DNA of 64,000 nucleotides from Golubevia sp. BC0850 (Eukaryota; Basidiomycota; Exobasidiomycetes; Golubeviales; Golubeviaceae): the NCBI GenBank assembly GCA_012976225.1, contig JAAVVG010000004.1:186001-250000 (forward strand), in the 5' to 3' direction. A program made the position numbers and the translations under genes. Positions 22,064-33,250 of this stretch are shown here, piece by piece. A model generated the notes under the pieces. The model did not search any database. It was not told where the DNA came from and worked only from the letters and a program-made list of their open reading frames with translations. Position 1 is the stretch's first letter. Each line of letters begins with the position of its first letter.

Positions 22064-23729
22064 ATGCCATTCAGTAGGAAACATGCTGCTTCTGTCTCAA
22101 CTCCACAACCACCACCTGAAGATTCACACCAACAGCGCTCAAGGGCAACAAGCTCAGCTTCCACATTCTCTTCAGCCTTCTCGAAACGCAAAGATTTCAA
22201 TTCTGGAAAGGGCAAGAGAGAATTAGCCTTCGTGGGAGGTGAGTATCGGATACAGGCGGGCCAACCGAACAGAGCCAAGGTTTTTTTCATCCCCTACTCT
22301 CCCTCTAACCCCCTGTTTTCTCTCTCCTCCTTCCTTCCTCCCAGGAAACTCTCTGGATGATGTAGAAGATGACGAAATGTGGGGCACTCCAATCGATAAG
22401 GCAGCCATAGATGCAGGTCTTATCGACTCGGCCCTTCCCAACCCCATAGCTGCACAACCGCCCTCTACTTCTACTGCTCCCCAGAACTTCCTCAGTAGAA
22501 GATCCTCTTTACTCTTCAGTCGCAAATCCGAAAGGTCCAATATCGAAGATACAAATCCAAACTCTACATCATCCTCCGTCACTTCCGCACGCGGCATCTC
22601 ACCATCTTTTTTTAAAGCTTCAAGACGTCCAACAACTTCTCCTTCAGATCAGAGGTCTTCTGGCTCTTCTGGATCAAGTCCTCCAATTCGAACCTTCACA
22701 TCTTCTACCCACCAAGATCAACTAGGTCAAGCACCAGAGTTCTCGAAGCGTAGAGCTCTTCGTTCCTCTCAATCCTACAGCACTCTCGTGCTGCAGAAGA
22801 GGAATCAGATGATCTCGTCCAACGAATGGGGTCGGAAGACTTTTACAAGTTCAGAACTGGAGAACTTGTTGGACAAACCTAGGATGGTTGGACACGCTTC
22901 TCCAGCTTCCACTTCTCACTCGCCACCGAGCACTCTCCCACCAACTCCTCCAACTTCGATGCCCTCTTCTCCATCCGACCTCAAACGTGCTACAGCTTTT
23001 AGATCAAGAAGTCCTTCAGTACCTAAGACCTCTTCTAGAATTCAATGGCTCCAAGACTCTAGATCTCATCCTCCACCATTACCCACACCTCCGACGCCGA
23101 TCTCATCATCCCTGGAGAAGACTAACAGCTACTTTCCTCTCGGAGAATGGTCAGAAGTCAACAAGGCCTTGAATAATTCAAAAACTGAATCAAGCTCGAT
23201 GACTAGAACGATGAGCAAAGACTCGATCGGCTCCTCGTCAGGTTCCAACCTTTCCTACGATTCTCCGTTCAGTGGTAGCCTGCAAGGCAGAGGAGGAGCC
23301 CTCCGAATCAAATGGGAGAAGGGCTACGAGAAGCCCACTTTAGCAGTAGAGGGAAGGAGTTCCACTGAAGAAGAGGAGAAGGAACTTCTGGAAGACAGCA
23401 GTTCGTCCAGTGTTTACAGTCAGGATGAATCCTTCAGATATTCTGGTCGACTCTCCTCCAAGTTTCCAGTCCCACCTCCACGCTCAGCTAGTCTTGATTC
23501 CAACAACAGCGCGACTTGGCCGGACAGTCCACTCTCTCGTTCACATTCACCTACTTCCACCCAGAACGTCAACAGCAATAGCAGTAACTCACAGCCTCCA
23601 TTCGACTTGGTCGCTTCGGAATCACGTTCAAGATCAGGAAGTGGGGAAACAACTTGGAGCGACGAGACCGAAGGAATCGTCAAAGCTTTCTTGCTAAATT
23701 CAAGTCGCAGTCGTTCCTCCCAAAAGTGA
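22064..23729 (+). CDS. Serine/proline-rich disordered protein (hypothetical)
   Basis: Two exons, 22064..22238 and 22345..23729, give 519 residues; GTGAGT donor, CCCAG acceptor, phase 1 on both sides. The protein is almost wholly low-complexity, rich in Ser, Pro and Thr with many SP/TP and RSxS sites. The only ordered-looking parts are DDVEDDEMWGTPIDKAAID just after the join and a segment around LVLQKRNQMISSNEWGRKTF. No membrane segment, signal peptide or known domain is seen. Such proteins are often phosphorylated regulators or cytoskeletal adaptors, but nothing here proves it. It lies 295 bp downstream of SEC10 on the same strand. Confidence 0.7.
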
Positions 23730-24130
23730 ATATCAACTCTCTTCCTATCGAGTTATACCCTCCATCACCATGGAACCTCAAATCAATAAAATCCACCTCA
23801 ACTTCTTCTGAGTCGACCCCGATCACCCTACTGTTCATTTCTTAACCTCAAGACTCGATGTATTTTCGCTTCACTGCAGTGTCACCTCCAATCTTCCTTA
23901 GTCTCATGTCGAACATCGTATATCACACTTATCACCGTCTCTCTTGTGTTTCTCAGTCGCAATCGCATTTCTTACTCTCAGTCTTTCGTACCAAGTACCG
24001 TTCTGAAACTAGATCCATTCTCATTGAAAGACCTACAGAGGTGAACATCGTAAGCTGGATTACTTTTACATTTGTGAAAGAGAAGAGACGAAGCCCAAAA
24101 TCATCTGCTCCAAAGACAGGACAGTTAGGT
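23730..24130. other. Convergent 3' region before FAR11
   Basis: These 401 bp sit between the stop codons of two convergent genes and should hold both 3' UTRs. No gene or repeat is supported. Confidence 0.5.
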
Positions 24131-27100
24131 CTACCTGCCGAAAATATGTTCAACCTGTTCAAAAAGGAGGGAAATGAAGCACAACCGCGTCAGGAAGAGA
24201 GGTTAGATGATCGAACTCGATCTTGTATCTCACCTCATCGATTCCACCAGCTTTAGGAGTAGGAAGAGGCTGCAAGAGTTGTTCTTCCTCGTCTTCATCA
24301 TCATCAATAACGATCCCATCATCCTCCAAGAGTTCCGGTCCAAAGCTAAGAACGGGTCTAAGAGGGCTACTCCCAGAGTTAGATCTAGGATTGGGACTTG
24401 GACTCGAAGGACCTGCACTTGACCTTCTCCTATGTTTCTCCATGCTAGGAGATCCAGGTTGAGCCAAGAACCTCATTTCTTTTGGAGACATGTGCTCCCA
24501 GTCATTGACGTTCTCGTCAGTTCTGGGCGGCGGCTGAAGGTCTTGAGCATCTGCGTTGGCTTGATTACTAGCTAATCCTCCGTCCTTGTCAGAGATGTCG
24601 AGATCTCCAATGGTAGTGATGGATTCGGAGTCACTGATTGCTTCTGATTCTCCTAGAATCTCTCCAAGCCTAGCCCAAGCTGTGTTGGATCCTTCTTGAG
24701 TGAGACCCCACTTTCCACTACTCCAGCCATCTCCTTCGTTTCCATCAGGAGTTGGATCTCCGAAGACCTCTCCCAAAACGTCTTCATAGGTATCGAGATA
24801 CTGTGGAGAAGAGAAGTAGGGAAAGGGGGACGTTTCGTGTCAGCGAAGCTCCGAAGTTGGGAGCTCAAGACTGGAAAATACTCACGCCTTCGACAACATC
24901 ATCTGGAATGTATCTCTGAAGCATACCAGCCGAAGAGTCGATGTTTCTTCTGAGAGGCGGTAAGATATCACTCTCAAAGAAGCTTGGACTTGGGACTGGT
25001 TTGCTCTGAGATGGACTTGATGGATTCTGACCATCAACGACGCCTCCGCTTTGAAGACTAAGAGAACGACGATGAGCGTGTCCGTGAGCTTGACCTGGCA
25101 GCAGAGCAAGGGTTCCATATCTTGAAGAGTTGTAATACTTGACTAAAGATCGAAGAGCCTGTTCTTGTGGCAAAGAGTCCTCGACATCTCCATCAATGTC
25201 AGTTCCAGCCAGCCACTCTTCTCTAAGGTCGGGTCTACAATTGAGGTAGATAGCGGTGATGACTTTCATGTTGCTCTGTCTCCATTTTCTACCGCAGAAA
25301 GGAACCTGACCTTTGATGACCTTCAGGACGTAGAGTTGAAGAGCTGGATGATTGACTTTGAGAGTCCTCTTGAGAATAGCCGAACTCTTGTACTGAACTA
25401 GGAGCAGAATCCTATGAACTTTTCTCTTAGTGAGCTTCTGTAGAATTCTCGCAAAGTTGATGCTTGAGAAGAAGTTCCTCCAGGAGTAGTCCGAGACGTA
25501 CTCGATTTCGTCTCCTTGAACTCCTCCCATGCTCATCGTCATGTTCATGGCAGCCATTGGACTCGAAGCTGTGGCACCTTGACCGCCCCCGTGAGAAGCC
25601 ATTCCTAGCGGATCTCTAGAGAGAAGGAAGTCTCCGGCTCTAGGCTGCCTAGGCTCACGACCTCCTTCGTGATAGCAGTACGAGAAGAAGGTGAAAGCTT
25701 CTGCTTCATTCTTCGCTTTGACCGAGTTTGCTACCTCTTGAAGCCCAAACATCTTCAAGATGAGAAGAAGACAGTTGGAGTCTACTAGAAGTTGAGAGAG
25801 GTAGTGGAACTTCATCGCGTGCGAAGCCTTGAACCATTTCAAGCACAGGAGTAGGATGGCACTGACTGCTTTGCTAGTGATCTCTCGATGACGCATGATG
25901 TCGATGTCCTCCAGGGTTGGAGCTGGTGCTTCTTCGGGAGCTATACCTTCAGCTATCGCTTGAGCGTGAGGGCTGTTGGTGCTACTCTGAGCTGTGACCG
26001 CAGCTAGCAGAAGCTTGAGGAGGACGATGACGGAGCTTTGAAGACTGGGAAGAACAGCTTGGTAGAGCAGATCTACTCTCTGAAGTCTCCTAGCATCTGC
26101 GCGTTGTTGACGAAGCTGAGCTAGAGTTGAGACGTAGCGAGGATTGTCGAGAACTGCCAGCATGTGATCAGCTTCTACTCGGGAGAATTCAGCATCTAGT
26201 TCCGCTTCCAATTCTTGAAGTCTATCCATTGTCGGCTCCCCACGAAGCTTGAAGCGTTGATGATCCGAAGAGGAGGCTTGTGAGGTAGATCCAGGAGCTT
26301 CCGTGACACTTGGACTACGACTTCCAATCGAAGAAGCGCTGGCGTTGTCAACGATTCGTGAAAGAGAGCTTGGCCCAGTCCAGCCACCTTGGTCTCCACT
26401 TCCTTTCCGAGAAGGTTGAGCTGTAGAAGTGCTGCCTGCACCGCTTCCAACTCTCCCTGCTCCGGATTTCCTGACTCCGAGACCAACTCGAGTTCCATCC
26501 TCAGCGCTTCCTACTCCGCTTTCCTCTTGAATGCACTGTTCTCTCAATCTCCACATCTGCCACATTTCCAGACTGACATGCATCTTCTCCTTGTAGAGTC
26601 TTCCTGCTTCCTCGATACTGTAAGGCACCATCCTTGGACCTTGAACAGAGCGAGAGTAAGGAAAGATGAAAGGTCTCGTCTGATCCGTCTGGTACTTTTG
26701 CTTGTTCGGCTTGGGAGAAGGAGGCGGAGATGGTGCAGGAGTCCCAGGATAAGGAGCAGATCCATTCGAGTTTGGATCGCTGTCTCCGCTTGGAACGAAA
26801 GGCTTGCGAACTGGGATTGGGAAGACAGCGGAGGCAATCTTGTCGATTGGAGGTTCCGTCGATGACCTAGGAGAAGGAGCGAAGGTTGGATATTTGACTG
26901 TAATTTCGTGCTGGAAGTTTTGGAAGTCCATAGGGGTACTCTTGGTGGTTGGTGCCGGCTTGGTAGCTTCTGCTGGAGCCAGACCTTCCAGCTCTCTAGC
27001 TAGACGTTTACAGCGATCGACGTCTTGCATGCCACCGAAACATGTGAGCATCGTCTTCCATACTAGCAGCAGAAGTTTCTTGACTGGATATCCTTTTGCG

Positions 27101-29407
27101 TTCTTCTCTCGAAGAGCTGCTACTTGACCGAAGAGGTAGATGGGAAGAGGTGGATCAAGAGACATGAGCTCATCTCCCTTCTCCTCCTCTCCTCTACCAG
27201 TCTCTATCAAGATATAGAGTTGAGCAAAGTGAAGAGCCAGTTCGAGGTTGATTTCGTCTAGGTACTCTGCCTTCGCTTGAGGTGTGAGAAGAGGAGCAGG
27301 TGCAGGTCCTCCGTCCGCTGGTGCAGGTTCCGAGGAAGGAATGTGATCCGGCAGCGAGCTGATGAGAGAAGACAGAACAGAAACAAAGTGAGAAAGAGGA
27401 CACTTGAACATCTTGATCTGTAGTCAATTGCTTCCCGATGCACTCACCTCAAATAATCGTGTTTCCAGCTGGCGATCTTGCATGCGTTGTAGCATTCCTC
27501 GGTTCCACCCGCTCCTCTAACCATTCTTGCATTCTCCATCATCCATTGCATCTGATGTTCTGGACCGACGGTATCGCCGAAAGCTCCTTGAAGGAGATAG
27601 AGAAGAGCTCTAGAAGCACGTAGCCTAGCAGTTGGATCCCTGACTTCGAGAGCAGCAAGAAGACTGAGGATGACTCGTCGACGAGAAGAGGTAGGAAGAG
27701 ATATCCATTCTGGAAAAGAGAAAGAGGTCAAGGGGGGAAAAGAATGAGAGTCTGCGAGCAAAGAAGCTACGCATTCGAAGACTCAATCCACATCAGAATT
27801 CAATCACTCACCTCCAAGAGGCTTCTCTTCCTGTCCAGAAGCAGCGTTAGATCCTCCAGCTGAAGCTCCAGTATCTAATCCCAATCCAAGAGAGCCATTA
27901 TCTGCAGGTTTAGAAGGACCTTCTTCCTTTCCGTATTCCAAGCCATTCTTCTTCTTATCCAGAGATTCCTGACCACCTTTAGCTTCTAATTCGCACCATT
28001 CCTCCCAAGCTAGTCGATTCTCGACTACTTGAGGTGCTTCTACATAAGAGAAGAATTCGTCGATCTCGTTCTTGAGACTGTCGGTATCAGCGTGAGATGG
28101 GAAGTCGTATTGACGAACCTTTGAGTGGGAGAGAGGAAGGAAGGGAAAAACGGAGTGAGTAAGATATTCTTCGAGATGAGTCGGCGAACGCCTTGCTTTG
28201 TAAGCTGTAGGTCCAAACAGAAGATCAGCAGATTAGGAGCTGGCAAAGGAAAGGCCAGGGGTGTGGGTAGCTTCTTTACCTAAATGCTATCTATTTCTTT
28301 TCTACCAAGCCGCCATCTGACTCCTTCCTGGCACAACATGCCTTGCCCCTATCAACTACTCACCTTCTGTTTCTGAAAGCTAACCAAATTCCTCAATTGT
28401 CCTAGAGTGATTGAATCTAGAGGACCAGATCCAGTTGCATTGTGACCCATTCCCTGTTGTCCACTTGCTTCATTGGCGTTCCCATATTCATTTTCATTCC
28501 CACCAGACATCATGTTCTCCTCATTACCTTCCGAATCATTAGAGTTGAGGTTTGAGTTCTGATTGTTATCGGAAGTTGAGTTTTGAGAAGAAGTAGTAGT
28601 ATTGGTACCACCCCAACCTGCCGTTCCACCCCAAGCTTGTCTACCTGTATGAGATTGTTGAGTTGAAGTGGTGAAAGACATATCCCAATTATCACTTTTA
28701 AAACTAGGCTTTAAATCAGAGATGTGAGTTGGAGTAGGGAAAGGTGACAGAAGAGTAGATGATGATCCTTGCTGATTCTGTTCCTGTTCCTGTTCCTCGT
28801 TGTTGGTTAGAGAGCTGATTGGAGTTGAAGTTGAAGGAGATTGACGAGAATTGATGCAATCTGGTTGTGAAAGGATTGGAAGAACTTTCTCTTTGATAGT
28901 GGGACTGGCTTGAAGGGTCAACTTGTTGGAATTAGAAGTTGAAGTTGATTGTCTCTTTGGACTTTGAAAGCTCAAGACTGAATTCTTCTGTTGAGGACTT
29001 GAATTGATAGCTTGATCTAGATTGAGTTGAACTCCTTCTAATCCACTCGTAAGAGATGCAGAGGCAGTTCGATTCCTCCTTTGTCTGATGGGAGAGTAAG
29101 AGGTGGTTCTGCTACTGCTATTGCACTCAGACCCTGGTTGATCTAATGGATCTGATATTACCCTCCTAGCTCCAGCTGAGCCAAGATCGATTGACTTTGG
29201 AGGAGAAGAGATGATGAAAGATGAGATGGGATGGGTTGTTCGACAGGAAGAAAGTAAACTTGGTCGTCCTCCAATCGAGATTAGAGCAAGACCAGCCAGA
29301 CCGTTAACCGGTTTCCTCATGTAACTCTTTTCGTCACCTCGTCTCACTTCGAGTGTCTCCAATAGGACTCTATACTGTTTGAGATCAATCACAAGTTCTA
29401 GGTGCAA
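24131..29407 (-). CDS. FAR11: Far11/STRIP homologue, STRIPAK complex scaffold subunit
   Basis: Six exons, 29407..28364, 28118..27812, 27709..27448, 27358..24886, 24800..24234 and 24154..24131, give 1558 residues. The conserved N1221-like part runs from LGQLRNLVSFQKQKVRQYDF and NEIDEFFSY through EWISLPTSSRRRVILSLLAAL. The C-terminal DUF3402-like part holds FLILKMFGLQEVANSVKAKN-type helices, SDYSWRNFFSSINFARILQK, RILLLVQYKSSAILKRTLKV and QVPFCGRKWRQSNMKVITA. Far11/STRIP1/2 proteins hold together the striatin-interacting phosphatase and kinase complex, which in fungi controls cell fusion, septation and TORC2 signals. The first about 290 residues are Ser/Asn/Gln-rich; the real start could be an inner ATG. 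The last exon of 24 nt was added because it has a good acceptor and CTGAC branch point and ends in EVEHIFGR; without splicing the frame stops at 24159. Confidence 0.87.
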
Positions 29408-29610
29408 TGAGATTCAGGGCTCCGAGCAGCTACTCGAACACTCAGCAAACTTGAAGATTGATAGATCGACTGAGACTTGATTTGAGATTATGCCTGGAAT
29501 GTTTGTGTTGTTACATTTGGAAATGACGAGAAAGGACTCAAGAAAAAAAAAGGGAAAGGGGGGATGGAACAGAGTGGAGTGGAAAGGTAGTGAATGAAGA
29601 CAAAACTTTA

Positions 29611-32600
29611 CTAGAGTCCAAGTCCAAATCCAGGGCTCTTGTGATCTATCTTCTGAGCCAACTTCGATGGTCTAAAAGAGATTGCTTTTGAAGGGATAGG
29701 AGCTGGATGAGAAGGAGGAGGAATCATCTCTTTTGGCATCGACTTCGAAGCTTTAGGTTGGTTCTGATCAGGTTCCCTGAGTCGTTGAGGAGGTAAAGAA
29801 GCTAAAGGTTGACAATTGGAAGGCATAGATCCACAGACTTGGGAATAATCCTCCATAGCTTGAGATTGAAGTAGAGATTCATTAGAAGCTGCAGAAGTTG
29901 TAGCTGGAGTGTTAGTGGCAAAATTTGTAGCATTAGAGAATAAAGAATTTGAAGTTCTCCCACTAGTAGTCACTAGAGTTATGCTCGGACCATAATCCAA
30001 AGACATCGAGCCTTCGAGATCATATAGACTCAGAAAAGCTTCTCTAGCTCTCGAAGTATGATTCTGCTCGATTTGGGAATGAGAAAGAACTTGGGGATCT
30101 GTTGATTGAGAAACCGGACCAATTCCAACTCCCTGAGAGAAATTGAAAGTTGGTTCTAGACTTGGATTTTGTCTTGAAGGTAGAATGAGATTTGATCGAT
30201 GAAGATGTACTAGATTTTGATGTTGAAGAAATGAAGCTCCCCATCCCGGAGTCGGACCTTTCTTTACACCCTTTCCTTGACCATCTAATCCCTCTGATCC
30301 TTCTTCTTCATCATCGCCGTTCGGATTGAAGGATCGAACTGGACCAAGTAGCCTTTCAACAGAAGCTGCTGCTAACTCTCTAGTTTGATTGATGGGTAAA
30401 ATCGTAGTCGTTGAAGAAACGTCACCAAGCAATTGAGCTACCACATTCAAGGTAGAATTAACACCTCTTTTTGTTGATCTAGATCTAGGTTTCGGTTTCA
30501 GTTTAGTTAAGGGGTTTGATCCTGGAGCAATTGGTTTCATTGAAGCAATTCGTCTCTGAAGTTCTGGTAGGTTGAATACTGAAATGTTTGATGTCACTTT
30601 CAATTGATCTATTTCCAATGAGCCATTCTCCACTTCACCATCTATGACTTCTGGATTACGCCTACTTCCAAATGTGTCTCCACTCGGATTAACCACTTTG
30701 CTTCGTTCAACCTTCTCTTTTTCAACCTTCTCTCCCTCCTGCTCATTCCCAACAACTTCCATCCATAAATTCTCTCCAATCAATTTCTGCATCAAGCTCT
30801 TCTCGACTTCAGTTTGGATTTCCTTCTCTCTACCGACTTTAGTCAATCTCATAGCTTCAGCTTCAATCAATTTAGTGATTGATTCCTTCGAAACTTCGGG
30901 TGATTGAGCAATCGAACATTCAGCAATATGAGTTGATTTTGCAGGACCAGATTTAGACTTTGCGAACTTAGTAGAGCAAATCGGACACATCGTAAGGATT
31001 CTAATGAATTGAATTGGAATTGAAGAAAGATCTGGTGGATCTAAATCATCTTGATCTTGATCTTCTTTTCCAGAACCTTCTTCGTCATCCGATTCAACTA
31101 GATCGTCATCTCCTTTCTTTCGAGGAGATTCAGATTTCCCTTTCATTTTTCTAGTTTGTTTGCCACCTCTTGGCCTGGAAGATGTTCCATCTTTAGGTCC
31201 TTTAACCTTCTTCTTCTTCAATTCTTTCCCCTCTTGCCTACGTTTTGCAATATCCTTTCTGATTTCCTTCTCTCTTTCTTTCTGATCTTTGGCCAACGAC
31301 AAAGCGTCTTCTCCTGAATTTCCACCAAATGCAAATTGTCTTAATTCTTGAATCTTCTTTGTTGGACTACCATCTTCATCTAAGCTTTCATTTCCAGATT
31401 GATCCATTTGAACTATCTTATCCATCGCCACTTCCTCATCTATATCTCCATCCCCTCTAATTGGAGAGTATTCAGGTTCGAATTGACTCTTTCTTTGAGT
31501 CGAAGGAGAATTGAGGCCTTTTGAACTCTTGATGGGGGAGGTAGATTCGGTTGTCGTCGTTTCCTCTTCACTCTTCTTCTCTCTCTCCGCACGTAGAAGA
31601 GCGGAAGCTGACATGAAAGGATTTGTAGTTGGACTTGGATCAGATCTACTCCTAGATCCAGAAGTCACTCTAGGAATTGGCATTTCATTTGAGGAGCTAA
31701 CCGAAGTTTGACTTGATTGGCTCAATTCTAGAGTCGTAGTCGGGAATCTCTTCAAGATTGTAGTTCCTCCTATGACTCCTCTTCCATGTTCCTCTTCCAA
31801 ACCTTCGGGTTCTTCGATTGAGGTGTCTGTTGGGGTGTCTTTCTTTGCGGAAAGTGAGTTGGGTTTCGAATCCAATTTTCGTCGTTTCGATGAGTTAGAG
31901 CGGGGGATAGGCTCTTGCATATCGAAAGTTTCATCTGAAAGACCCTTCGTCGAGCTCTTGTGGGCAGGAAGTGGTAGTTGAGGTGGGTAGAATTGGATCG
32001 CTGAGGAGGTTGCCACCGAGGAATAGGATCCGACGTTCGTCGCAGCTTCTTGGGAAGGCATTGATGATTGGGAGAAAGAATTCGCTTTGTCTACTCCGAT
32101 GTTTGGAGAGGCAGAAGGGTTCAGAGCATCTCGAGGTTGGGAGGACTTGATGGAAGAAAAAGAGGGAGGAGGAAGCGTCAGGATCACAACAGCTCGAGTG
32201 GTTCAAAGATGAGCATACTTCAAGCAGCTTAGAGACACGTGTAGCTTGAATACCGTTCACACAGAGATGGTAGCTCAAGACAGGAGAGTTGTCACATCTA
32301 CAGGATGCAGGTCACAGCACTCCCTCTCACTGCCACCTTGGGCCTCTGGTCGCCTCTGTCTTACGTTGTGATCGCATTCCATCCAAATGTACTTACTTTC
32401 GGTATAGTTCCATTGGCCTGCTTCATCGTTCTATCATAACTATCCACCCCAATGGAGATGCGATTTCCATTCTCCTTGCTGCCCTCATCTTCTCTGTCAC
32501 CAAACCTGGATCCTTCCGAATCTGAGTCGACATGAGAATCCTGATTGAATGATATTTCTCTTTTGCTGCTGCTGTTTAAGAGTATCTGCAGCTTCTCTTG

Positions 32601-32813
32601 AGTCTCTTTGACTCTTTCACTGATCTTGTTGTTCGAGGGTAGGATTTGATTAGCTTTTGAGTAACAATTGAGAGCCTTTTTGAGATCTGCTATGGTTGGA
32701 GAATTTGAAGTTGTTGAATTGAGTCTTCCATCGAATTGTCTTGCCAGCTTTAAGAGTTGTTTCAATTCTTCTGAATGAGGTTGACTAGCAGAGCTAGCTG
32801 AAGAAGCTGGCAT
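29611..32813 (-). CDS. Large protein with helical N-terminus and C2HC zinc motif (unknown)
   Basis: Two exons, 32813..32397 and 32145..29611, give 983 residues; GTAAGT donor, phase 0 on both sides. The N-terminal 70 residues form TPR-like helices (LKQLLKLARQFDGRL, LKKALNCYSKANQILPSN, KISERVKETQEKLQILL). A long charged region follows with nuclear-type basic clusters (SKRRKLDSK, KKKKVKGPK, KQTRKMKGK). The one compact motif is MCPICSTKF..., a Cys-x2-Cys followed by THIAEC (His-x3-Cys), then a helix SKESITKLIEAEAMRL. This C2HC unit resembles UBZ4-type fingers of DNA-repair scaffolds such as Slx4, but the C-terminal Slx4 signature is not seen, so no name is given. The C-terminal third is Ser/Asn-rich. 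It is likely a nuclear, DNA- or ubiquitin-linked protein (inference). Confidence 0.7.
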
Positions 32814-33250
32814 GTTGCTAGATGAGGATGTACTCCTGCTGACTGCTTGCTGATTCGGATTTGTTGCTGCTGAATTATTTATAGACTAGTATTCTTGAAT
32901 TCAATCCATCTTAGTCATGACATGACTTTGGAAGCTGTGATTGTGGGTCAGGTTCGGAAAGAAGCTGGATCCACACGCGTTTCAAATTTCAAGAGGCGCG
33001 GAATAACATCACAGAAGTTGTATCATTGACATTCAGACGATCAGCTTCCAGAATTTTGATAGAAAAAGGCAGAGTTCAGATTTGGGGTCAAACACAGACG
33101 CAGTCCTGTTCCTTTCTCTCTCTCTCCCCCCCCCCTTCCCCCCTTTTCGCTCTCGCGACACGTCTGGAATCGTCTTCTCACATCGCAATCACTGTTTCAT
33201 TGCTTTGAAAGTTTATTTACACTGAAAAGCAGAGCCAAACTTCCGTCAGC
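32814..33250. other. Intergenic region with a poly-C tract
   Basis: These 437 bp lie upstream of the C2HC gene and downstream of the acyl-CoA ligase gene (both minus). ATTTATAG at about 32877-32884 (plus strand) could be part of a core promoter. A pyrimidine tract with ten successive C lies at 33126-33135. No gene is supported. Confidence 0.45.

Noticed and set aside
29611-32813. Calling the C2HC protein Slx4
   Set aside because: Only the zinc motif is similar; the conserved C-terminal Slx4 domain is not visible.
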